From contig NZ_CP025803.1 of NCBI RefSeq assembly GCF_003352065.1, forward strand, positions 2,583,574 to 2,647,573: a stretch of DNA of 64,000 nucleotides, in the 5' to 3' direction. Numbering within the stretch: the first letter of the stretch is position 1; each line of letters opens with the position of its first letter. Shown here one piece after another: positions 17,706-26,054 of the stretch. Position numbers and translations under genes: made by a program. This DNA comes from Sulfitobacter sp. SK011. GTDB taxonomy: Bacteria > Pseudomonadota > Alphaproteobacteria > Rhodobacterales > Rhodobacteraceae. The notes under the pieces are model-generated. The model worked only from the letters and a program-made list of their open reading frames with translations. It ran no database searches and had not been told where the DNA came from.

Positions 17706-18551
17706 ATGGCTGCCAGCTATTATGCCCCAACAGGTGGCCTGCCCGGTCAGGATCAACTGCTGACCGATCGCGCGGTATTTACCGATGCCTACGCGGTGAT
17801 CCCCAAAGGGACGATGCGCGATATTGTCACCAGCTATCTGCCATTTTGGGAAAACACGCGCCTGTGGGTGATTGCACGGCCGCTCAGCGGCTTTGCCGAG
17901 ACGTTCTCGCAATACATCATGGAAGTGGCCCCTGGCGGCGGGTCAGATCGCGCTGAAACAGATCCCGCCGCGCAAGGCGTGCTGTTTGTCGTTGAAGGCA
18001 CCGCCACACTTGCCGTTGATGGCAAAACCCACACACTGACGCCCGGCGGCTATGCCTATTTGCCCCCGAATTCAGGATGGACCCTGCACAACAACAGCGA
18101 CGACATGCTGCGGTTTCATTGGATCAGAAAAGCCTATGAGGCCGTTGAGGGCCTTGATCCCCCAACGGTGATCATCGCCAACGAACAAGATATCGCCCCC
18201 ACCGTCATGCCGGGCACCGAAGGCAAATGGGCCACCACCCGTTTTGTGGACCCCAGCGATCTGCGCCACGACATGCATGTGACCGTGGTGACGTTTGAAC
18301 CCGGTGCGGTGATCCCGTTTCTGGAAACCCACGTGATGGAACACGGGCTTTATGTGCTTGAAGGCAAGGCCGCCTATCGTCTGAACACCGATTGGGTCGA
18401 GGTCGAGGCGGGTGATTACATGTGGCTGCGCGCCTTTTGTCCGCAGGCCTGCTATGCGGGTGGACCGGGGCGTTTCCGGTATCTGCTTTACAAAGATGTG
18501 AACCGCCACATGACATTGCGACCCGCCGGCGCTGGCAGTGCTAGGAAATAG
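17706..18551 (+). CDS. allE: (S)-ureidoglycine aminohydrolase
   Basis: A 281-residue bicupin. The second cupin has the metal-ligand set known in AllE/UGlyAH: Glu and two His in FLETHVMEHGLYVLEG and the Gln in AFCPQACYAGG. The first cupin is degenerate (GVLFVVEGTATLAVDG, GGYAYLPPNSGWTL). The enzyme converts (S)-ureidoglycine to (S)-ureidoglycolate plus ammonia with Mn2+. Its 3' end overlaps the end of bhcR by 11 bp in convergent orientation, tying purine breakdown to the glyoxylate-assimilating cluster that follows. An AGGTGAGGATG sequence precedes the start. Confidence 0.9.
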   Translation: MAASYYAPTGGLPGQDQLLTDRAVFTDAYAVIPKGTMRDIVTSYLPFWENTRLWVIARPLSGFAETFSQYIMEVAPGGGSDRAETDPAAQGVLFVVEGTATLAVDGKTHTLTPGGYAYLPPNSGWTLHNNSDDMLRFHWIRKAYEAVEGLDPPTVIIANEQDIAPTVMPGTEGKWATTRFVDPSDLRHDMHVTVVTFEPGAVIPFLETHVMEHGLYVLEGKAAYRLNTDWVEVEAGDYMWLRAFCPQACYAGGPGRFRYLLYKDVNRHMTLRPAGAGSARK

Positions 18552-19380
18552 CGCTGCCGCCAATTGCCACGGTAAGCTCTTTTGCAGCGGCAACCACTGC
18601 GGCACTAAAATCCGCGATCCGCTCTGAGCCGACACGCGCTGTGGGGCCAGAGACAGAAATGCCGCCGACCGCTTCGCCGTTCATATCAAACACCGGGGCC
18701 GCAATGCAGCGCATGCCAAGATTGCGCTCCTCACCGTCGATGGCATAGCCGCGCGTCCGGGTGGCAGCCAGATCAGCCTTCAGCGCGTCAGGGTCCGTCA
18801 GGGTAAATTCGGTAAAGCGTTCCAGGGGCGCGTCGCTCAGGAACCGATCAAGCTGGGCCGCCCCCATTTGCGCCATCAGCGCCTTACCAATCCCCGACGC
18901 ATGCAATCGGGACAATGTTCCGGGCGGGAAAAACGCGCGGATGCTGGCATGGGTCTCCACCTGACTGACAAAGAGCACATGACCATTCTGCTCAATGCCA
19001 AGGTTTGCAGTCTCGCCCGTGTCCTCCATCAGCTGCCGCAGAAAGGGCCGCGCCCGTTCCACCAGACTGGTCCGCTTTAGAAACCGCGCACCAATGATAA
19101 AGGCGCGCGCACCAACGTGCCAAACCTGATCCACCGGATCAAATTCGACCAAGCCTCGGCCTTCCAGCGTGACCAGAATACGGTAGACCGTCGCCGGGGA
19201 CTGGCCCATGTCCGCCGCCAAGGTCGACAATGCCCGGCCCTGCGCCTCGCTCAGAAACTCAAAAACCTCCATCGCACGGTCTAGCGATTTGATGGTGTTC
19301 TGCGCGGTTTTATCATGCCAGTCACGGGGCCTGCCCCGCGCCTTTCGCACCAGTTGATCAGGAGTGTTTGAGGAGACCAT
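18541..19380 (-). CDS. bhcR: IclR-family regulator of the beta-hydroxyaspartate cycle
   Basis: A 279-residue IclR regulator. The N-terminal winged helix is SLDRAMEVFEFLSEAQG, ALSTLAADMGQSPATVYRIL, VTLEGRGLVEFD. The effector domain (about residues 95-275) has LGIEQNGHVLFVSQVE, LHASGIGKALMAQM and RCIAAPVFDMNGEAVGGISV. It is divergent from bhcABCD, the position of BhcR in Paracoccus, where it senses glyoxylate and activates the operon. The start at 19380 (MVSSNTPDQL) was preferred over the open frame further upstream; an ATG three codons earlier is possible. Several inverted repeats lie between it and bhcA. Confidence 0.88.
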   Translation of the reverse strand: MVSSNTPDQLVRKARGRPRDWHDKTAQNTIKSLDRAMEVFEFLSEAQGRALSTLAADMGQSPATVYRILVTLEGRGLVEFDPVDQVWHVGARAFIIGARFLKRTSLVERARPFLRQLMEDTGETANLGIEQNGHVLFVSQVETHASIRAFFPPGTLSRLHASGIGKALMAQMGAAQLDRFLSDAPLERFTEFTLTDPDALKADLAATRTRGYAIDGEERNLGMRCIAAPVFDMNGEAVGGISVSGPTARVGSERIADFSAAVVAAAKELTVAIGGSAIS

Positions 19381-19383
19381 AAT

Positions 19384-19486
19384 TTTCATTCCGACAGATA
19401 TGAAAGACGCATTCACGATATGAAAAATACAAGCCCATGACAATGCTGCATTTTTTCCGCCTTTTTAAAAATGAAAAATGTTTTCA
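19384..19486. promoter_or_regulatory. bhcR-bhcA divergent control region with candidate BhcR operators
   Basis: Three inverted repeats share the half-site TGAAA/TTTCA. They are TTTCAT-N10-ATGAAA (19384-19389/19400-19405), TTCA-N5-TGAA (19412-19415/19421-19424) and TGAAAA-ATG-TTTTCA (19472-19477/19481-19486). The region is much richer in A+T than its surroundings. IclR proteins bind short palindromes in such positions; assignment to BhcR is inference. Confidence 0.5.
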
Positions 19487-19548
19487 AAAAAATATCCTTT
19501 GGACGACCCAACCACTAGGATCATTGCAACGAACACAAGGAGACAACT

Positions 19549-20739
19549 ATGAGCTTCCAGAACCCCGTTTTCATCCCCGGTCCGACCAACATGCCAGAGG
19601 CCCTGCGCAAAGCCTGCGACATGCCAACGATCGACCACCGCTCTCCAATTTTCGGTAAGATCCTGCATCCTTGCCTTGATGGTGTCCGTCAGGTGCTAAA
19701 ATCTGAAAGCGCAAACATCTTTATCTTCCCCTCTACCGGCACCGGCGGTTGGGAAACCGCGCTGACCAACACGCTGAGCAAAGGGGACAAGGTTCTGGCC
19801 GCGCGCAACGGCATGTTCTCGCACCGCTGGATTGACATGTGCCAGCGGCATGGGCTGGACGTTCAGGTTGTTGAAACCCCATGGGGTCAGGGCCTGCCGG
19901 CCGATCGCTACGCCGAAATCCTCAAGGCGGACAAGAACCACCAGATCAAAGTTGTTCTGGCCACCCACAATGAGACCGCCACCGGGGTGAAATCCGACAT
20001 TGGGGCCGTGCGCAAAGCGCTGGACGCGGCAGATCACCCTGCCCTGCTCTTTGTGGACGGCGTAAGCTCTATCGCGTCGATGGATTTTCGGTTTGACGAC
20101 TGGGGCGTGGACGTCGCCGTGACCGGCAGCCAAAAAGGTTTTATGTTGCCTGCGGGTCTGGCCATCGTCGGATTTTCAGACAAGGCCGTCGCCGCGTCCA
20201 AGACCGCCGATTTGCCGCGCACGTTCTTTGACATCAAAGACATGCAGAACGGCTATAATGCCAACGCCTTTCCCTATACGCCGCCGGTGGGCTTGATGAA
20301 TGGCCTTAAAATGTCGCTTGATATGCTGCTTGACGAAGGGCTGGAGAACGTCTTTGCCCGGCACCACCGCATCGCAACGGGCGTGCGTCACGCCGTGTCA
20401 GCCTGGGGGCTGGAACTCTGTGCTGCATCCCCTGACCTTCATTCCGACACAGTATCGGCCATCTGCACGCCGGACGGGTTCAACGCGACAGATATCGTGA
20501 CACATGCCGCCGATGTGTACGGCGTGGCCTTTGGGGTCGGTTTGGGTGAGGTCGCCGGAAAAGTGTTCCGCATTGGCCACCTTGGCAGCCTGACAGACGT
20601 GATGATGCTGAGCGGGATCGCGACGGCAGAGATGTGCATGGCCGATCTGGGCCTTGATATCACACTCGGTTCTGGCGTTGCCGCGGCACAGGAACACTAC
20701 CGCGCCAATCCGATCGCTGCCCATCAAACCGCTGCCTGA
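19549..20739 (+). CDS. bhcA: Aspartate--glyoxylate aminotransferase
   Basis: A 396-residue class V aminotransferase. It opens with PVFIPGPTNMPEALRKACD and DHRSPIFG, typical of the serine-glyoxylate/alanine-glyoxylate branch. The PLP Lys is in TGSQKGFMLPAGLA (about residue 195). In the beta-hydroxyaspartate cycle BhcA transfers the amino group of L-aspartate to glyoxylate, giving glycine and oxaloacetate. The identification rests on family plus the complete bhcRABCD order; on its own the gene could be read as a serine-glyoxylate aminotransferase. An AAGGAGA site precedes the start. It is the first gene of the operon. Confidence 0.9.
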   Translation: MSFQNPVFIPGPTNMPEALRKACDMPTIDHRSPIFGKILHPCLDGVRQVLKSESANIFIFPSTGTGGWETALTNTLSKGDKVLAARNGMFSHRWIDMCQRHGLDVQVVETPWGQGLPADRYAEILKADKNHQIKVVLATHNETATGVKSDIGAVRKALDAADHPALLFVDGVSSIASMDFRFDDWGVDVAVTGSQKGFMLPAGLAIVGFSDKAVAASKTADLPRTFFDIKDMQNGYNANAFPYTPPVGLMNGLKMSLDMLLDEGLENVFARHHRIATGVRHAVSAWGLELCAASPDLHSDTVSAICTPDGFNATDIVTHAADVYGVAFGVGLGEVAGKVFRIGHLGSLTDVMMLSGIATAEMCMADLGLDITLGSGVAAAQEHYRANPIAAHQTAA

Positions 20740-20755
20740 TAAGGACATAGAACCC

Positions 20756-21706
20756 ATGTATATCCCCACATTCGATGACATGATCGCGGCGCATGAGCGG
20801 ATCAAACCCTATATCCACCGCACGCCGGTTCTGACGTCTTCATATCTGAACGAACTGACCGGTGCGCAGTTGTTCTTCAAATGCGAGAACTTCCAGAAAG
20901 CGGGTGCATTCAAGGTGCGCGGTGCCTCGAACGCGGTGTTTGGTCTGCCTGACGCGGAGGCCAAAAACGGTGTTTGCACGCATTCATCTGGTAACCACGC
21001 CTTGTCGCTCAGCTATGCGGCGGGCCGCCGGGGTATTCCATGTAATGTCGTGATGCCCCACACTGCCCCTCAGGCGAAAAAGGACGCGGTCAGAGGGTAT
21101 GGCGGCATCATCACTGAATGCGAACCTTCAACCACATCGCGCGAAGCCGTCTTTGCCGAGGTTCAGGCCGCGACCGGGGGAAATTTTGTCCATCCCTATA
21201 ATGACCCAAGGGTCATCGCCGGTCAGGGCACCTGTTCGCGAGAATTGATGGAGCAGACCGATGGTCTGGATATGGTCGTGGCCCCCATCGGCGGCGGCGG
21301 CATGATCTCTGGTACCTGCCTCACGCTCAGCACCATTGCGCCCGAAACACAGATCATCGCAGCTGAGCCTGAACAGGCCGACGATGCCTATCGCAGCTTC
21401 AAGGCAGGACACATCATTGCCGACGATGCGCCAAACACAATTGCAGACGGGCTGAAAGTGCCGCTCAAGGAACTGACCTGGCATTTTGTGTCCAACCACG
21501 TGACAGATATCCTGACCGCATCAGAGGATGAAATCATCGACGCGATGAAGCTGACGTGGCAGCGCATGAAGATCGTGATCGAAGCCAGCTGTGCCGTGCC
21601 GCTGGCCACCATCATCAAAAACAAGGACCGGTTTGCTGGCAAGCGGGTCGGCGTCATCATCACGGGTGGCAATGTCGATCTCGACACGCTGCCTTGGCTT
21701 AAGTGA
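20756..21706 (+). CDS. bhcB: beta-Hydroxyaspartate dehydratase
   Basis: A 316-residue fold-type II PLP enzyme of the threonine/serine dehydratase family. The PLP Lys is in CENFQKAGAFKVRGASNAV (about residue 54) and the phosphate-binding loop is APIGGGGMISG. BhcB removes water from (2R,3S)-beta-hydroxyaspartate to give iminosuccinate. The protein has no ACT regulatory domain, as expected for the hydroxyaspartate dehydratase/serine racemase branch. The start at 20756 (MYIPTFDDMIAAHERI) follows an AAGGACA site 16 bp after bhcA. The longer open frame upstream overlaps bhcA and was rejected. Confidence 0.9.
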   Translation: MYIPTFDDMIAAHERIKPYIHRTPVLTSSYLNELTGAQLFFKCENFQKAGAFKVRGASNAVFGLPDAEAKNGVCTHSSGNHALSLSYAAGRRGIPCNVVMPHTAPQAKKDAVRGYGGIITECEPSTTSREAVFAEVQAATGGNFVHPYNDPRVIAGQGTCSRELMEQTDGLDMVVAPIGGGGMISGTCLTLSTIAPETQIIAAEPEQADDAYRSFKAGHIIADDAPNTIADGLKVPLKELTWHFVSNHVTDILTASEDEIIDAMKLTWQRMKIVIEASCAVPLATIIKNKDRFAGKRVGVIITGGNVDLDTLPWLK

Positions 21707-21719
21707 AGGGAACAACCTC

Positions 21720-22883
21720 ATGAACACGCATGTAAATTTTGAAAACCTCGAAGTCGGTTACGACATTCCGGCCGTGCCGGGTATGGACGAGGCAGACATC
21801 GAAACACCCTGCCTCGTGCTCGATCTGGACGCGCTTGAGCGTAACATCGTCAAGATGGGCAACTTTGCCAAAGAAATGGGTGTGCGGCACCGGGTGCACG
21901 GCAAAATGCATAAATCCGTCGATGTGGCCAAGCTTCAGGAAAAGCTGGGCGGTTCAGTTGGGGTGTGCTGCCAGAAAGTATCTGAGGCAGAAGTGTTCGC
22001 CCGTGGCGGCATCAAAGACGTGATGGTGTCCAATCAGGTGACCCAACCCGCAAAGATTGACCGTCTTGCCCGCCTGCCTTTGCTTGGCGCGCGCACGATC
22101 TGTTGTGTAGACGATCCCGAAAATGTTGCGGACCTTTCGGCAGCAGCGGTCAAGCACGGAACCCAGATCGAATGCGTCGTCGAGATTGACTGCGGCGCGG
22201 GCCGATGCGGTGTTACAACAACGCAGGACGTTGTTCACATTGCCAAGCTGATAGATGCCGCAGATGGGCTCAAGTTTGCCGGCTTGCAAGCCTACCAGGG
22301 TGCCATGCAGCACCTGGATTCTTACGAAGATCGCAAAGCCAAGATCGACACCGCCGTGGCGCAGGTCGCTGACGCGATTGCGGGCCTCAAGGCGCAAGGA
22401 TTGGAGTGTGATATCGTTGGCGGCGGTGGCACCGGGTCCTATTATTTTGAAGGGAACTCTGGCGTTTTCAATGAGTTGCAGTGTGGTTCTTACGCATTCA
22501 TGGATGCCGATTATGGCCGGATCCTCGACAAGGACGGGAACCGTATTGATCAGGGCGAATGGGAAAACGCATTGTTCATTCTGACCTCCGTCATGTCTCA
22601 CGCCAAGGCCGATCTGGCGGTCGTTGATGCGGGCCTCAAGGCCCAATCCGTCGATAGTGGCCTGCCGGTAGTCTATGGCCGCACAGATGTCGAATATTTC
22701 AAATGCTCGGACGAGCATGGCGTGATCCGCGACCCCAAAGGTGTTCTCAAGGTCAACGACAAGTTGCGCCTTGTGCCCGGCCACTGTGACCCGACCTGCA
22801 ACGTGCATGATTGGTATGTCGGTGTGCGCGGCGGCAAGGTTGAAACAGTCTGGCCCGTGTCCGCGCGCGGCAAAGCGTATTGA
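21720..22883 (+). CDS. bhcC: 3-Hydroxy-D-aspartate (beta-hydroxyaspartate) aldolase
   Basis: A 387-residue alanine-racemase-like (DSD1 family) PLP aldolase. The N-terminal barrel has ETPCLVLDLDALERNI and the PLP Lys in HRVHGKMHKSVDVAKLQ (about residue 60). The C-terminal metal-binding domain has LVPGHCDPTCNVHDWY with the His and Cys ligands. It joins glycine and glyoxylate into (2R,3S)-beta-hydroxyaspartate, the carbon-carbon bond step of the cycle. It starts 13 bp after bhcB with AAGGGA upstream. A strong stem-loop separates it from bhcD. Confidence 0.9.
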   Translation: MNTHVNFENLEVGYDIPAVPGMDEADIETPCLVLDLDALERNIVKMGNFAKEMGVRHRVHGKMHKSVDVAKLQEKLGGSVGVCCQKVSEAEVFARGGIKDVMVSNQVTQPAKIDRLARLPLLGARTICCVDDPENVADLSAAAVKHGTQIECVVEIDCGAGRCGVTTTQDVVHIAKLIDAADGLKFAGLQAYQGAMQHLDSYEDRKAKIDTAVAQVADAIAGLKAQGLECDIVGGGGTGSYYFEGNSGVFNELQCGSYAFMDADYGRILDKDGNRIDQGEWENALFILTSVMSHAKADLAVVDAGLKAQSVDSGLPVVYGRTDVEYFKCSDEHGVIRDPKGVLKVNDKLRLVPGHCDPTCNVHDWYVGVRGGKVETVWPVSARGKAY

Positions 22884-22918
22884 TTACAACACCTTCAACA
22901 GCGACGTTGAAGCAAAGA

Positions 22919-22957
22919 CGCCTGCGTGCCTGCCGTTCCCGGCACCACACGCAGGCG
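22919..22957 (+). promoter_or_regulatory. Intercistronic stem-loop between bhcC and bhcD
   Basis: A perfect 10-bp stem CGCCTGCGTG (22919-22928) / CACGCAGGCG (22948-22957) encloses an inner hairpin TGCCG-TTCC-CGGCA (22931-22935/22940-22944). It lies in the 98-bp gap before bhcD and is followed by a short T-rich stretch (CATTTTATT). It could stabilise the upstream message, act as a partial terminator, or set the BhcD level. Confidence 0.6.
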
Positions 22958-22981
22958 CATGCATTTTATTAGGAGAACCCC

Positions 22982-23947
22982 ATGATAATCGTTCCAGAAC
23001 GCGAAATTGCCGCGCTGATGACCCGTGACGCCGCATTTGATGCGGTGAGCGGTGTCTTTGCCGCTATGGCATCAAAAGACGCCTATAACTTCCCCGTCAT
23101 CCGCGAGGCCATCGGCCACGAGGACGCGCTTTATGGATTCAAAGGCGGCTTTGACAAGGCGGGCATGGCGCTGGGGCTCAAGGCGGGCGGCTATTGGCCC
23201 CACAATCTGGAAAAGCATGGGCATATCAACCACCAGTCCACAGTGTTTCTGTTTGATCCCGACACCGGCATGGTCAAGGCAATGGTGGGCGGCAACGTTT
23301 TGACAGCGCTGCGCACGGCAGCGGCGTCTTCGGTGTCGATCAAACATCTGGCGCGCAAGGACGCAAGGGTCATGGGCATGATCGGTGCAGGCCATCAGGC
23401 CACCTTCCAATTGCGCGCCGCATTGGAACAGGGCCGCTTTGAAAAAGTCATCGGCTGGAACTATCACCCCGATATGCTGCCCAACCTTGAAAAGGTCGCG
23501 ACCGAGGCGGGCCTGCCGTTTGAAGCGGTTGAACTGGACGGCATGGGCGAGGCTGACGTCATCATCTCAATCACCTCAGCCTTTGCGCCTTCGTTGATGG
23601 CGGATCATGTCTCGCCCGGCACCCACATCGCCTGCATGGGCACCGACACCAAAGGCAAGCAAGAGGTCGAGGCCGCCCTGCTGGCCCGCGCAACGGTCTT
23701 TACCGACGAAGTGGCGCAATCCATCAGCATTGGCGAGGCGCAACACGCCATTGCCGAGGGCCTGATCAAGCAAAGTGATGTGCATCAGATCGGCGCGGTG
23801 ATCAACGGAACCCACAAGGGCCGGACATCGGAGGATGAGATCACCTTGTTTGATGGGACGGGCGTTGGTCTGCAGGATCTGGCCGTCGCTGCCAAGGTGG
23901 TGGAACTTGCGGTGCAACAGGGCGTCGCCATTGAGGTCGATTTCTAA
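22982..23947 (+). CDS. bhcD: Iminosuccinate reductase
   Basis: A 321-residue protein of the ornithine cyclodeaminase/mu-crystallin family. The Rossmann nucleotide site is VMGMIGAGHQATFQLRAAL, preceded by VGGNVLTALRTAAASSVS and followed by GTHIACMGTDTKGKQEV. BhcD reduces iminosuccinate with NADH to regenerate L-aspartate, closing the cycle. The start has TAGGAGA upstream. It is the last gene of the operon and a bidirectional terminator follows. On its own the family could be ornithine cyclodeaminase or ketimine reductase; the operon decides. Confidence 0.9.
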   Translation: MIIVPEREIAALMTRDAAFDAVSGVFAAMASKDAYNFPVIREAIGHEDALYGFKGGFDKAGMALGLKAGGYWPHNLEKHGHINHQSTVFLFDPDTGMVKAMVGGNVLTALRTAAASSVSIKHLARKDARVMGMIGAGHQATFQLRAALEQGRFEKVIGWNYHPDMLPNLEKVATEAGLPFEAVELDGMGEADVIISITSAFAPSLMADHVSPGTHIACMGTDTKGKQEVEAALLARATVFTDEVAQSISIGEAQHAIAEGLIKQSDVHQIGAVINGTHKGRTSEDEITLFDGTGVGLQDLAVAAKVVELAVQQGVAIEVDF

Positions 23948-24020
23948 GAAGTTGGCCTTTGGGACGATCGAGGGCATTTGAAAGGTCTCAGACTGAGGTC
24001 ACTGATTTAGCGACGAAAAA

Positions 24021-24043
24021 GGGCGCTCTCAACTGGAGCGCCC
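24021..24043. terminator. Bidirectional terminator between bhcD and the permease gene
   Basis: Perfect 8-bp stem GGGCGCTC (24021-24028) / GAGCGCCC (24036-24043) with a 7-base loop. On the minus strand it is followed by TTTTT; on the plus strand by a pyrimidine-rich run. Confidence 0.85.
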
Positions 24044-24076
24044 CTCTGCTGTTTCAAGGGTGCACGCACCCAAGGG

Positions 24077-25519
24077 TCAGTTGTCCTTTGGCAGCGATCC
24101 CGCCCCGTGACCGGCCATGCCGCCCGACACTTCTTCTGTTGCTTCCCCAGAAAGTTCCTCTGGCAGGATCAGGTTCAAAACGATCGCAATCAACGCCGCA
24201 GGCAGAAGGCCCGACGTCATCAGAATGCGCAGCGTGTCTGGCAGATACTGAACCGCCTTGGGGTCCAGTTGCAGGCCAAGGCCCACCGACAGGGCAATCG
24301 CAAAGATCACCATGTTGCGGCGGTTCCAGTTCACGTCGGACAGCATCGAAATGCCCGCCGCCACCACCATGCCGAACATCACGATCACACCGCCCCCCAG
24401 AACCTCAATTGGGATGGTGCGGATCACAGCACCCACTTTGGGGATCATCCCGCAGAGGATCAAAAAGATCGCACCGATGGTGACAACGTGCCGGGACATC
24501 ACACCGGTCATCGCAATCAGACCGACATTCTGGCTGAACGAGGTGTTGGGGAAACCGCCGAATACACCTGCAACCGCCGTGCCAATACCGTCAGCATAGG
24601 TCGCACCTGTGATCTCTTCTTCGGTTGCCTCGCGCCCGGCACCCCCTTTGGTGATACCGGACACGTCGCCAACCGTCTCAACGGCGGAAACAAAGGCCAT
24701 CAGACAAAATCCGATAATCGCCGCAAAGCTCATCTCGAACCCGTATTTGAACGGAACCGGGAAGGCGACAGGTGCCGCGCGGCCCCAGCTGGTGGCAATG
24801 CCCTCCAGCGTGACCATGCCCATCGCCATGGCATAGAAATAACCAACGAAAATACCAATCACGACAGCGGACACCGCCAACATGCCTTTGGCGTAGAATT
24901 TGAGCGCCAGCGTCACAAAGATCACAACCAATGCGGCTGACCAGTTCAGCAACGATCCATATTCAGGCTGGTCAATGGCAGGCACACCACCCGCGGCATA
25001 TTGGATGCCGACCTTGACCAGCGCCAGACCGATCATCGTGACCACAAGGCCCGTGACCAGTGGCGGCAAGGCAAAGCGGATCTTGCCAATAAACGTCGCA
25101 ATAAACGTGTGGAACAGACCGCCAATGACCACACCCCCAAAGAGGGCTGGCAATGCCTCGACACCTTTGCCTGCCACCAGCGGGATCATGATCGGGATGA
25201 ACGCAAAACTGGTGCCCTGCACAATCGGCAGCCGCGCGCCAACGGGGCCAAGACCAATGGTCTGGAACAACGTCGCAACACCGGCAAAGAGCATCGACAT
25301 CTGGATGAGATAAGTCATGTCCGGAAAACCCTGCGCCCCCGCGTCAGAGCCAAAGCCAAAGCCTGCCGCACCCGCGATGATGATCGCAGGGGTCACGTTT
25401 GAGACAAACATGGCCAGAACATGTTGTATTCCCAAGGGCACCGCACGGTGCAGCGCGGGGGTGTAATTTGGGTCGCGGAGTTGTTCCGGGGTCCCGATGG
25501 AGGCATCTTTCATGGTCAT
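24077..25519 (-). CDS. NCS2 family purine (urate/xanthine) permease
   Basis: A 480-residue nucleobase-cation symporter-2 protein with about 14 hydrophobic helices. The family marker is GLGPVGARLPIVQGTSFAF, and helix 8 and 10 regions are SAVETVGDVSGITKGGAG and FGGFPNTSFSQNVGLIAMTG. The QNVGL form is typical of xanthine/urate rather than uracil carriers. The C-terminus is charged and cytoplasmic. The start at 25519 (MTMKDASIG) has AAGGGAC upstream. It is the third gene after puuE and allA on the same strand, so it most likely imports urate or xanthine for the pathway. Confidence 0.88.
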   Translation of the reverse strand: MTMKDASIGTPEQLRDPNYTPALHRAVPLGIQHVLAMFVSNVTPAIIIAGAAGFGFGSDAGAQGFPDMTYLIQMSMLFAGVATLFQTIGLGPVGARLPIVQGTSFAFIPIMIPLVAGKGVEALPALFGGVVIGGLFHTFIATFIGKIRFALPPLVTGLVVTMIGLALVKVGIQYAAGGVPAIDQPEYGSLLNWSAALVVIFVTLALKFYAKGMLAVSAVVIGIFVGYFYAMAMGMVTLEGIATSWGRAAPVAFPVPFKYGFEMSFAAIIGFCLMAFVSAVETVGDVSGITKGGAGREATEEEITGATYADGIGTAVAGVFGGFPNTSFSQNVGLIAMTGVMSRHVVTIGAIFLILCGMIPKVGAVIRTIPIEVLGGGVIVMFGMVVAAGISMLSDVNWNRRNMVIFAIALSVGLGLQLDPKAVQYLPDTLRILMTSGLLPAALIAIVLNLILPEELSGEATEEVSGGMAGHGAGSLPKDN

Positions 25520-25568
25520 AAGTCCCTTTTGGTTATTGCATGAGCTGGCGTTTAAGCCGCCAGTCTGG

Positions 25569-26054
25569 TCATTGTTCGATGATGTAGGGTTGCGTGAACC
25601 AGTGTTCCTCAAGGTTCGCGCCATTGCCAATACGGTCGATGACGGCAAAGACACCGGGCTCGGACAGCGGTGTCAAAACGCCGTGCCAGGTGCCGCGATG
25701 GAAATTGATCGCCTGACCGGGTGCCGTCAAAAACGCGCGTGGATCGATTGGTGTGCCAGCCTTATCTGCCGCCACAACCACCAAAAACGGATCAGCCGAC
25801 ATCGGTACAAACGCCTGACTGCCCTCGGGATGGCGTTCCACCATTTCCAGGGTCAGGGGCAGCGTTTCTTTTTCGCCCTTAAAGATGCTGATCCCCGCCT
25901 TGCCATCCGCAAAATCCAATTTCGCAAGGTCATGAAACCGCCCGCATTTCCCCTGATTGATGATTTTGTCTGGTGCCCCTGATACCTCCAACACATCGCC
26001 GTAGGGCGCAAAGGCCTGCGCCGTCAGGGGGGCGATTTTGATATGGTTACTCAT
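25569..26054 (-). CDS. allA: Ureidoglycolate lyase
   Basis: A 161-residue AllA-family cupin-like protein: LTAQAFAPYGDVLEVSG at the N-terminus, EMVERHPEGSQAFVPM and FHRGTWHGVLTPL with the conserved His residues, and a final FAVIDRIGNGANLEEHW. It cleaves (S)-ureidoglycolate to glyoxylate and urea. The start overlaps the puuE fusion stop by 4 bp (ATGA). The product, glyoxylate, is the substrate of the adjacent bhcABCD genes. A small hairpin CTGGCG/CGCCAG (25545-25563) lies between this gene and the permease. Confidence 0.92.
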   Translation of the reverse strand: MSNHIKIAPLTAQAFAPYGDVLEVSGAPDKIINQGKCGRFHDLAKLDFADGKAGISIFKGEKETLPLTLEMVERHPEGSQAFVPMSADPFLVVVAADKAGTPIDPRAFLTAPGQAINFHRGTWHGVLTPLSEPGVFAVIDRIGNGANLEEHWFTQPYIIEQ

